Shown: one piece after another, positions 28,575 through 37,225 of the stretch
Position numbering within the stretch: position 1 is the stretch's first letter
Layout of the letters: each line of letters starts with the position of its first letter
Assembly: GCA_002257025.1 (NCBI GenBank)
Contig: NCHA01000001.1
Span: 248,001-312,000, forward strand
DNA length: 64,000 bases
Reading direction: 5' to 3'
DNA from: Sphingobacteriales bacterium 16-39-50
Lineage (GTDB): Bacteria; Bacteroidota; Bacteroidia; Sphingobacteriales; Sphingobacteriaceae
Notes under the pieces: generated by a model
Told to the model about the DNA's origin: nothing
The model's database searches: none
What the model saw: only the letters and a program-made list of their open reading frames with translations
Made by a program: the position numbers and the translations under genes

Positions 28575-31500
28575 TTAATTCTTTTTAAAAAAATTACGGA
28601 TACTGGCAGTTTGTTCCGACTGCATTTTCTTCTTATCGTTGGCATTCAAGGCAACAAAGAGCTCAGAAACGGTCATAAATGGCTTTTCATTTAATATGAG
28701 AAGCATATTTTCGAATCGTTGCAGATGTTTCTTAATAGTAGGCAAGGAGAAAAATTCAGGATTAAACAGGCACTGAACAGAAAGTTCCTTTTTGTTTAGC
28801 TTAAAGTGAAACTCGAGATCGAATTTTCTGGCCATAAAATTATCTTCAATGCCATCGCTCGAAACTATTAAGCCTTGCAGGTTAACTTCTTCAGTTCCAT
28901 AATGCATATCAAAGTCATCTAATTGTATTTCAACCAGCGCTTTATCACCCAATTCAAGGCTAGATGGAATCCATTGCGCACAGAACTCGGATATATTATT
29001 AGGATCAATAAAGCTGATATATTGTTGCTGAATATCTGATATTACCTCATGAACCATCTGTTTTTGATCAGCACTAATAGTAAAAGGTATCAGATTCATA
29101 AACAAACCGATGGTAGAATTCCAGCGAGCGTCATAACGCCCGTGTAAAGGCGTTACAACTGAAAGCTTTTCTTGCTGGGTATGTTTTAACAAAGTCAGCA
29201 TTTGAAAACCACTAATTAGAGGTAAATAAGGAATGGAATAAGTGGAAGACAATTGAGTTAATACCTCATGGATATTAAGATTAAAGTTAAAGCCAAAGTT
29301 TGTGTTTCCACTAATTTCTTGTGGCGGAACATGATCCCTAACTAAAGCAGAAGCCGCTATTAATTTCCTGTCTACATTTACAGGAGCTGATTTAAAAAGC
29401 AACAAAGCATAATCATCATACCCTACAATCTCCGGCAATTTAATATCCTCTTGCTTTAACAAAGATGAATATTGTTTAAGTACAGAAGTAATTAATAGCC
29501 GTACAGACCAGGCATCTCCAACAAGATGATGCAACATGAAGGCAAAACGCCAATTATCCTCTGACACTTTAATCAAAGCGAGCCTGCATAAAGGATCATT
29601 TTCCGGATAGGATTCTTGCAACAAAGTTGTGTTGATAAAAGACAGAATATCCACTTCTGGATTAGTGGAATATGTTAGATCTTTAAAAAGCACTTGTTCT
29701 TCTGTTCCATTTACCGCAGTAAATTCTAATCCATTTTTGTGAAGACCGAATCGATAGCGAAGTGCCGAATGCTGCTCTATCGTAATGGATAGAGCTTGTA
29801 GAAATAAGGCTTCATCCAATTTACCAGTCAATACTAAACTTCCCGGCATTAAATATTTACTGGAATTCGTTAAATCCATATCCGCCCAAAGCTTTTGCTG
29901 CATTGGCGTGCTTGGCATCCACTGTTTTTTAGGAAAGTCACTTGTAGAAATAAGTGTCTGGGTTGCAATTCTGCTTGAAAGAACTTCCGCCAGTTCACTC
30001 ACTCTTGGATAGGTATAGATATCAGATAAAGAAATGTTTACCTTAACCTTGCGATAAATTTCTGAAATCATTTGAATGGCAGATAAGCTCTGTCCGCCAG
30101 CATTAAAGAAATTACTATCACAATTAATTGAATCTATTTTTAAAATGTCTTTCCAGATTCCTATCAATAAAATTTCTTCGTTTGTAAGAGTGTTTTTTGT
30201 CGGACTTGCTAAATTTACAATTGGAGCAGGCAGTTGGCTAAAATCAACCTTTCCATTTACATTAAGAGGAATATTCTTAACCAATACAATATGATCGGGC
30301 ACCATGTAATCTGGTAAACCTGCCATTATGGTTAATTTCAGTGTATCTATCTCCAACACTTTATTGTCTTCAACAATAGCATAAACAACTAAAAAAGGGC
30401 CGGTATTATTGAACGATTTATAAACAATAGCAGCATCCTTTATAGCTGGTATATGTAGAATAAATTCTTTAATATCTCCCAATTCTATTCGGTTACCACG
30501 AACTTTAATTTGCTCGTCTCTCCTACCCTGATATTCCAAAGAGCCGTCAGAAAGCCATCTCACCCAATCACCTGAACGGTACCAACATTCCTCATCTATT
30601 TTGTAAAAGAGTTCATCTGTTTGAGAACTGTTTTGAAAATATCCATCTGTCAATCCTATTCCACTAATGTGTAGTTCACCAATAATACCAATTGGCAAAA
30701 GTTGGTTATTTTTATCTAATACCTTGACTCCAATGTTAGCAATGGGTTTCCCTATCGGTATGCTGGTTCTGATACTTTCAGGTTTTACTTCATAAAATGT
30801 AGTACAAACGGCATTTTCTGTTGGCCCATAGGCATTAAAAAGGCGATGTTTTGATGCAAAGCGAGTTGCCAATGCAGGCGATAAAGCCTCACCTGCTGAG
30901 ATAAGAACCCTTAAAGTTGGTAGTTCTACATCAGGCATGGCCATTAAGTAAGCTGGCGGTATGGTAGCAACCGAAATTTGTTTCTCTTTAAACCAATCTA
31001 TAAAATGGTATTGATTTTGGATCAAAGAACGGCTGGCAATGTATAAGGTTGAACCGGATAAAAGAGCAAGAAAAATTTCAGAAAGTGAGGCATCAAATCC
31101 GGGAGATGAAAACCAGAGACAATGATCCGTATGACTCATTTCAAAACCTTGAAGTTGAGCCGAAATCATATTTATAAATCCGCAATGAGAGATAATCACT
31201 CCCTTAGGTTTTCCGGTAGAACCAGAGGTAAAAATCATGTAGGCAGAATCCTCCGCTTTTGGCAATGGAGGTAACTCCGTTTCCGCCGTTACCTCAATAT
31301 TGAGAGAGTGGACCTTAAACAATGGTATAGCAGCAATACTTACTATTTCCGTTCCAGTTGAGTTTAAAATAAGCGAAGCCTTACTTTCCAATAAAATTGC
31401 TTCAATGCGCTCCTGTGGATAAGTAGATTCTATAGGCAGATAAATAGCCCCACATCGCTGCAAAGCTAATAACACTTCTATTGTTTCAATATTTCGTTCC

Positions 31501-34500
31501 GCTATTACGGGAATGATATCTCCAGGTTGAATTTGTAAATGATGAGTAAAATATCGACTGATTGCTTCAACTCTTTGCTTTAATTCCCTATAGTTTACCT
31601 GCCTGTCTTCTAATACCAAAGCCGTTTTTGAAGGAAATGCTAAAGCCAGTTTTTCAAAAGAACTGTAAATGGACTCATTTTTATTATTCCAATCTTTAGA
31701 ATGGTAACCAAACGTCTTAAGATGCTCCTCTTCAGAAGAAAGAAGCATCGGAATTTGAGCTAAATTTTGCTCAGGATTACGAATAATTTCTAACGCAATT
31801 TGCTCAAAATGTACTGAGAGTTGGCTGATGAAATCGCCGGTAAATAAATCAGTTGTATAGTCTATTTCTAATTGTAAGTCACCGTTAATTAAGGTGAAAT
31901 TAAAAGCCAGGTCTACTTTAGTAGCGGTGCCTGTTGTTGGTATTTTCTGGAATCCTATTCCCTCAATTTCAAATTCAGACTGTACGGCTCTATCCTGTAA
32001 ATTAAAAAGTACATTAAACAGCGTATCCGATGAGTTATCAATAGTTCTAAGGTCTCTAACAAGTAAATCAAATGGATAATGTTTATGCGTCAAACCTTCT
32101 AATAATAGATCTCTAATCTCAGAAACCAAGGTATTTGCAGATAAATTTGGATTAATTGTATTCCGCAAAACGATGGTATTTAAGAATAATCCAACCTGAT
32201 CCTCAAACACTTCATCTAAACGTGTATCTACCGGTATTCCAATAGCCCATTCTTCCTGTCCACTGTATCGATACAATACTGTTTCAACTAATGAAATAAG
32301 AATAGCAGAAAGGCCGGTTTTCTTTTCTGCGGCAAATACCTGAAGTGGTTTTGTAATGCTCGAACTAAAAATTTTTGTAATAGAGGCCGATTGGTATTGT
32401 CTGTTGACAATTTGTTTTTCGGGTGCCTTAATTGAACATTTAGGTAAAACGCCTTGCAATTGTTTCATCCAATAAGCACGACTTTCTGATTGCAAAGAAT
32501 TTTTTTGAAGGTTATTTTGCCACGCAGAAAACTCTTTATATTGATATGGAGAAGCAAATACTTGTATTGGTTGCTTCTCTTTTAACAATAGATGGTAATA
32601 ATTTTTTAAATGCGAAAATAAAATTTCTTCTGATCGTCCATCTGCTATAATATGGTGCATATTTAGCAAAAACAGCCACCTATTTTCTGATAATTTATAA
32701 AGCGATGCACGGTATAAGGGTGATTCAGAAAGATCAATATATTGACGGGCATGAGTTTCACATGTTTCTTGTATTAACTTGTCGTCATTAGTACGGGATG
32801 ACCAGTCTTCAAAAGAATAAGAAAATGCTGCAGGAGAATGAATTACTTGCCGCAGGCCTTGTTCATTCATCTCAAAAGACGTTCTTAAAGATTCGAATTG
32901 CTGAATTAGCAGTTCAAAAGATGAAACTAACGCATTTTTGTTCAGATCTCCTTTAATTAAATAAGCAGCAGGCAGATTGTAGGCGGAAGATTGTAATTGA
33001 AACTGTTGTGCCGTCCAAATACCCCATTGCGCGCCTGATGCCTCGTAGTCAGTTTGATGTGGGAGTATTTGAGGTATATTTTGTTTGCTTGAATTTAATT
33101 TTTCAACCAAAAGTGCCTGCTGATAAAGTAATGTATTATTGAAAACATCTTTCAGCTGAAAATCAAGTTGTAATTTTTTCTTTAACCGTCCAACTAACTG
33201 TGCTGCTTTGATACTTTGTCCGCCTAAGCTAAAAAAATCATCATTTCTACTAATTATATCTTTGTTCAAAACCTCTTTCCATATTTCGGCAATTTCTTCC
33301 TCTGCCTGGTTAGAGGGTGCTTCATATGCTACTCGATTTTCATTTATAGTTAGCTCATGCGAAATTAATTTCTTCTCATCAATTTTGCCATTAGACGTAA
33401 GCGGCATTTCCGTAACCCTATAATAATGTGCAGGCAACATATAAATAGGAAGATTTAATAGTAATCGCTCCTGGATATCCGCAATTAAAGCCTCGTTTTT
33501 TGAAACATAAAAAGCTACTATTTGGTATTCGCTTTCTGTTTTTTGAAGCAGAACATGAGCGGCTAAAATAGTGTCGATATTTTTTAGAAAATGAATAATT
33601 TCGGCTAATTCAATCCGGTATCCTCTAATTTTAACCTGACTATCTAGACGACCAAGATATTCGATCTCCCCTTCCGGCAAAAGTCTCGCCAAATCCCCAG
33701 TACGATACAGTAATTTATCCGGGGACCATTTTGCGGGAATAAATTTCTCTGAGGTTAAATCTTCATTATTAAGATAACCATTTGCAAGTCCATCTCCCGC
33801 CAGGTAAAGCTCTCCACTTATTCCTGCACATAGTATTTCTTGTTCTCCATTCAGAATAAAAGCTTCCATACGGTTAATGGGGTAACCGATTGTTATTCGA
33901 TCATCCAAAAGGCTTATTTTTTTAACAATACAACCAACAGTCGCTTCTGTAGGACCATATTCATTATATACTTCTATTTCGGTATTTAAGCCAAATAAAG
34001 TCTCTACCTGGTTCAGTTGCAATGCTTCGCCTCCGGTTATAATAAGCTTTATCTGGCTTTTTTTCAACGCTAATGTCTTTAAAACATCAATATGAGAAGG
34101 GGTCAGTTTAAGAGTATCGATACTATCCGAGCCATTAAAACACCGTAATAAAGTCTCACTAATATCCAGGGTATCGTTAATAATAGTTAATGTTTTTCCC
34201 ATTACCAGCGGAGTAAAAATACTGGTCATTGTTAAATCGAAAGAAAGAGGAGTAAACCATGCAAAATTTGCAGCCTTACCTTCAGAAAAGTACGATTCAG
34301 TACACCAAGTAATATAGTGAGAAAGATTTCGGTGACTTATCATACAACCCTTGGGTTTGCCACTAGTACCGGAAGTATAAATTATATAGGCTAGTTGCTC
34401 TGCTTTTACTTCATCAAGAATAATGTTGATATTTTGGCTTTCAGCTTCGTTAATAGCCTCTTTTAAAACTAATTGTGGTGTATTGATCAGTAGTTTTTCA

Positions 34501-36206
34501 TCTACAAAAATTAATCGCGGAGATGCATCTTTCATTATGGATTCGATGCGCACTATAGGCAGCGTTGGATCTATTGGAAGAAACGTGGCTCCTGCTTTGA
34601 TAATGGCGAGTAGAGCAATAATTACTTCTGGCGACCGACCGGTACAGATACCCAGAATATCTCCGGATTTAATATTTTTTTCTTGTATTAAGTACGTCGC
34701 AAGTTTTTGAGCCAATTGATGCAATTCGGCATAGGTCCATTCTTGATTCTCATAAACTAAAGCAACAGACAAAGGCTTTAATTGATATTGATGATCAAAG
34801 GCAGCAATGATAGTATTCCATTTATTGACCCCAACTTTAGAACTTTCACTGACCCTGTCAAAAGCTCTTATACTTGTTGGTTGAGAAACTAGTAATGGGC
34901 TCTGTATATTTAACTCCGTATTAAGTGCCCCCAACGAACGTTTAACCGTTAGCAAATTTTTGTTAATAATAGATTGCTTGGGTTCAACCAATAATCCTTC
35001 TAATAAAGTTTGAAGAATAGTGTCCAGGAGTTCGATGGCCGATGCTGAAAATAAAGTTTCATTATAGCTCCATCTGGTAAACTGACCGGTATTAGTTTCA
35101 ATAATGTCTAATTGCAGATCGGTTCCTGGTTGAAGGGCCTGAAAGTCAGTGCAATTGTTAATCTCATCTGGTAAATGAAGATAATGCAATACATACGGCA
35201 ATTCACCCTGAGATATTTTATTGATAAATGAGCGGCCAATGTACTCGGCAACCAACTGCTGCTCTTCTCTTATCTTTTTTATAAATTGAGTAAGATCAAG
35301 GGTATTTTCAATGCTTAACCAAGAAATAATTATCGGAGAATTATGGTCAATACGACCCATCGTACCTCCTAATTCATCATAAACCCGACCTTTTAAATTA
35401 TAGCCAATAACAGTTATATCTTCATCGGTATGGTGATGTAACAAAGTGGCAAATAAAGCAAGCCACATATCAGTTAAAGTTACCCCTCCAAGTTTTGCCA
35501 GTTGTTTAATTTGGGTATAAAGTACCGAAGAAATGGGCTTTATACCTGATGAAGCAGACTTTATTTGGTGCGTATTCCCTTTAATCTGTACAGGTAGCTG
35601 AGTACTTGGGTTTGGTTGTTTCAGCTGTGCCTGAATCCAGTCTGCTATTTCTTCTGGAAGAGATGTTAATGTTTCCTCCTGCCACGAAGAATATTGGGAA
35701 TAGCTGATCTGGCTTTCTTCCACTAAAGAATTAGATACGATACTCTTCTGGATTTGAACGGCAATGTTTATCAGACTGTAAACATCAGTCAATACGGAAG
35801 GCAACTGCAAATAAAGATGATATATGAATTCATTTTCATCTTTGGCAATAATAAATACTGTTTTATCCGCATTATTTTGAACATAATGTTCAATGCAATT
35901 TTTCAAAAAAAATGAAGAAGAAACTGGCTCATTCTCTAATTGAATAATAAACTGTAAATCTTCCTGAATTCTTTGCAAAGGATAGATACTATTCTCGTCT
36001 TTTTGGAGCTTTATTTTTAGGGTTTCATAAGAACTTAATAATTTGCTAATGAGCTCAATAGTATCGAGGTTTATTTCAAATTGATGCGCAAACTTCCAGC
36101 AATAAAAAATAGGTGTAGGAAATGAATTTTCAAGAGTGTGGTCAACAATAACTTTCTGCTGTTCGGTAAGGGAAATTAATAAATGGTTTTGTATATGTTG
36201 ATCCAT
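28575..36206 (-). CDS. NRPS: C-like(non-catalytic)-A(Asn)-PCP-C-A(Tyr/Phe)-PCP-C
   Basis: The 2543-residue protein begins with a condensation-like domain with LPSVLTDVYS in place of HHxxxDG (near 133) and KGRVYDELGG later. A1 has YTSGTSGKPKG near 610 and YNEYGPTEATVG; pocket residues by eye are D-L-T-K-I-G-E-V-G plus Lys (Asn type). PCP1 has GGQSIKA near 995. The second C domain has HHIIADG near 1185. A2 has FTSGSTGKPKG near 1660 and pocket D-A-S-T-I-A-A-V-C plus Lys, an aromatic (Tyr or Phe) code. PCP2 has GGQSLSA near 2035. The final C domain reads HHLVGDAW near 2228, with Ala for the motif Gly, and has no A domain after it; it should couple to the Asn module on the next protein. The protein follows the SyrP-like dioxygenase by 4 bases and loads the first amino acid after the beta-amino acyl unit. 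Confidence 0.94.
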   Translation of the reverse strand: MDQHIQNHLLISLTEQQKVIVDHTLENSFPTPIFYCWKFAHQFEINLDTIELISKLLSSYETLKIKLQKDENSIYPLQRIQEDLQFIIQLENEPVSSSFFLKNCIEHYVQNNADKTVFIIAKDENEFIYHLYLQLPSVLTDVYSLINIAVQIQKSIVSNSLVEESQISYSQYSSWQEETLTSLPEEIADWIQAQLKQPNPSTQLPVQIKGNTHQIKSASSGIKPISSVLYTQIKQLAKLGGVTLTDMWLALFATLLHHHTDEDITVIGYNLKGRVYDELGGTMGRIDHNSPIIISWLSIENTLDLTQFIKKIREEQQLVAEYIGRSFINKISQGELPYVLHYLHLPDEINNCTDFQALQPGTDLQLDIIETNTGQFTRWSYNETLFSASAIELLDTILQTLLEGLLVEPKQSIINKNLLTVKRSLGALNTELNIQSPLLVSQPTSIRAFDRVSESSKVGVNKWNTIIAAFDHQYQLKPLSVALVYENQEWTYAELHQLAQKLATYLIQEKNIKSGDILGICTGRSPEVIIALLAIIKAGATFLPIDPTLPIVRIESIMKDASPRLIFVDEKLLINTPQLVLKEAINEAESQNINIILDEVKAEQLAYIIYTSGTSGKPKGCMISHRNLSHYITWCTESYFSEGKAANFAWFTPLSFDLTMTSIFTPLVMGKTLTIINDTLDISETLLRCFNGSDSIDTLKLTPSHIDVLKTLALKKSQIKLIITGGEALQLNQVETLFGLNTEIEVYNEYGPTEATVGCIVKKISLLDDRITIGYPINRMEAFILNGEQEILCAGISGELYLAGDGLANGYLNNEDLTSEKFIPAKWSPDKLLYRTGDLARLLPEGEIEYLGRLDSQVKIRGYRIELAEIIHFLKNIDTILAAHVLLQKTESEYQIVAFYVSKNEALIADIQERLLLNLPIYMLPAHYYRVTEMPLTSNGKIDEKKLISHELTINENRVAYEAPSNQAEEEIAEIWKEVLNKDIISRNDDFFSLGGQSIKAAQLVGRLKKKLQLDFQLKDVFNNTLLYQQALLVEKLNSSKQNIPQILPHQTDYEASGAQWGIWTAQQFQLQSSAYNLPAAYLIKGDLNKNALVSSFELLIQQFESLRTSFEMNEQGLRQVIHSPAAFSYSFEDWSSRTNDDKLIQETCETHARQYIDLSESPLYRASLYKLSENRWLFLLNMHHIIADGRSEEILFSHLKNYYHLLLKEKQPIQVFASPYQYKEFSAWQNNLQKNSLQSESRAYWMKQLQGVLPKCSIKAPEKQIVNRQYQSASITKIFSSSITKPLQVFAAEKKTGLSAILISLVETVLYRYSGQEEWAIGIPVDTRLDEVFEDQVGLFLNTIVLRNTINPNLSANTLVSEIRDLLLEGLTHKHYPFDLLVRDLRTIDNSSDTLFNVLFNLQDRAVQSEFEIEGIGFQKIPTTGTATKVDLAFNFTLINGDLQLEIDYTTDLFTGDFISQLSVHFEQIALEIIRNPEQNLAQIPMLLSSEEEHLKTFGYHSKDWNNKNESIYSSFEKLALAFPSKTALVLEDRQVNYRELKQRVEAISRYFTHHLQIQPGDIIPVIAERNIETIEVLLALQRCGAIYLPIESTYPQERIEAILLESKASLILNSTGTEIVSIAAIPLFKVHSLNIEVTAETELPPLPKAEDSAYMIFTSGSTGKPKGVIISHCGFINMISAQLQGFEMSHTDHCLWFSSPGFDASLSEIFLALLSGSTLYIASRSLIQNQYHFIDWFKEKQISVATIPPAYLMAMPDVELPTLRVLISAGEALSPALATRFASKHRLFNAYGPTENAVCTTFYEVKPESIRTSIPIGKPIANIGVKVLDKNNQLLPIGIIGELHISGIGLTDGYFQNSSQTDELFYKIDEECWYRSGDWVRWLSDGSLEYQGRRDEQIKVRGNRIELGDIKEFILHIPAIKDAAIVYKSFNNTGPFLVVYAIVEDNKVLEIDTLKLTIMAGLPDYMVPDHIVLVKNIPLNVNGKVDFSQLPAPIVNLASPTKNTLTNEEILLIGIWKDILKIDSINCDSNFFNAGGQSLSAIQMISEIYRKVKVNISLSDIYTYPRVSELAEVLSSRIATQTLISTSDFPKKQWMPSTPMQQKLWADMDLTNSSKYLMPGSLVLTGKLDEALFLQALSITIEQHSALRYRFGLHKNGLEFTAVNGTEEQVLFKDLTYSTNPEVDILSFINTTLLQESYPENDPLCRLALIKVSEDNWRFAFMLHHLVGDAWSVRLLITSVLKQYSSLLKQEDIKLPEIVGYDDYALLLFKSAPVNVDRKLIAASALVRDHVPPQEISGNTNFGFNFNLNIHEVLTQLSSTYSIPYLPLISGFQMLTLLKHTQQEKLSVVTPLHGRYDARWNSTIGLFMNLIPFTISADQKQMVHEVISDIQQQYISFIDPNNISEFCAQWIPSSLELGDKALVEIQLDDFDMHYGTEEVNLQGLIVSSDGIEDNFMARKFDLEFHFKLNKKELSVQCLFNPEFFSLPTIKKHLQRFENMLLILNEKPFMTVSELFVALNANDKKKMQSEQTASIRNFFKKN

Positions 36207-36210
36207 GAAA

Positions 36211-37224
36211 TTAAGATTCCTTACAAGGTTGCATCATTACAACATTTATTTCTCTATCTCCTTTATATGCATTGCGGCCATGTGCTGCTAGCATATTATC
36301 CATTAATAATATATCTCCTTGCTTCCATGAAAAATACACACATTCATCCTGGTAAGCTTGTAAAATTGCTTTTAAATACCCCTCTTCAATTAGGCTTCCA
36401 TCTCCATAATAGGTATTAAAAGGCAGCTCATCAGGATCTGTAAAAGCATCCCTTATTTCTGGAGCCAATGCTAAAAAATTAAAAAAATAACCGTGGTTAA
36501 ACCAAACTTTTTCTCCTGTCTCCGGATGCCTACGAACAGCAGGCCGTGTCCATTTTATCTCCAGCCGGTCATCTTCTAGCCAAACAAATTGCATTTTATG
36601 AAAATTGCAATACTCTTCAACTACCTTTCGGTCGTCTGTTTGATATACTTCTTGCCAGGATAAGCCTATTCCTTTTTGCAATAACCTGCGATAAAGGATA
36701 CCCTTTTGTTCAAATTTATTAGCTACTGTTTCCGGTAAATTATTCCAAACTTTTCTTACGTCTGCAATTGGGGTTTCTCCCTTTTCTAAAGCCTCTTTAA
36801 AACAATAAAATGCAATTTTCTGAGGCCAGGTATGCGAATAAGAAAGTTCATTATGCATGTTAATAATCTGATCTGCAGGATGTTCTGTAGAGTTGTAAAT
36901 ATTTTCTTTGATTTCTGTACGAGGTGATGATCGGTCTTTGTAAGAAAGAAATTCATGATTAAACTGGTGCATTACTTCCTGAAAAGCATCTCTGGTAGGA
37001 ACTTCAAAACCTCTTAATAAGATGGCCCCAAACTGTTTTAAATCTTGTTCAATTTCTGGCAAATGACTAAGAAACCAGCTTTTCAGAATTACTCCCTCTG
37101 TTAAAGGGCTATAAACCAAAGGAAAACCTTTTGGTTGCATAGGCTCTTTTTTTACCACGCTGGAAATTGGATCTATTGACTTAGGTGCTTTTATAGAAAA
37201 TTGTGGCCTAGTAGGTAATTGCAT
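36211..37224 (-). CDS. SyrP-like Fe(II)/2-oxoglutarate-dependent beta-hydroxylase
   Basis: The 337-residue protein is a stand-alone TauD/SyrP-like dioxygenase. It shows NSTEHPADQIINMHNELSY with the H-x-E iron ligands near 122, PQKIAFYC, KGETPIADVR, KVWFNHGYFFN, and the distal His in NMLAAHGRNAY near 312. SyrP-like enzymes hydroxylate Asp (and relatives hydroxylate Asn or His) at the beta carbon while the residue is held on a PCP. It lies 1 base after the PKS/aminotransferase/C gene and 4 bases before an NRPS that starts with a C-like domain and an Asn-type A domain. The Asn residues at positions 1 and 3 are the likely substrates. It is clearly related to the N-terminal half of the fusion protein at 14518-16362. 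Confidence 0.93.
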   Translation of the reverse strand: MQLPTRPQFSIKAPKSIDPISSVVKKEPMQPKGFPLVYSPLTEGVILKSWFLSHLPEIEQDLKQFGAILLRGFEVPTRDAFQEVMHQFNHEFLSYKDRSSPRTEIKENIYNSTEHPADQIINMHNELSYSHTWPQKIAFYCFKEALEKGETPIADVRKVWNNLPETVANKFEQKGILYRRLLQKGIGLSWQEVYQTDDRKVVEEYCNFHKMQFVWLEDDRLEIKWTRPAVRRHPETGEKVWFNHGYFFNFLALAPEIRDAFTDPDELPFNTYYGDGSLIEEGYLKAILQAYQDECVYFSWKQGDILLMDNMLAAHGRNAYKGDREINVVMMQPCKES

Positions 37225-37225
37225 G

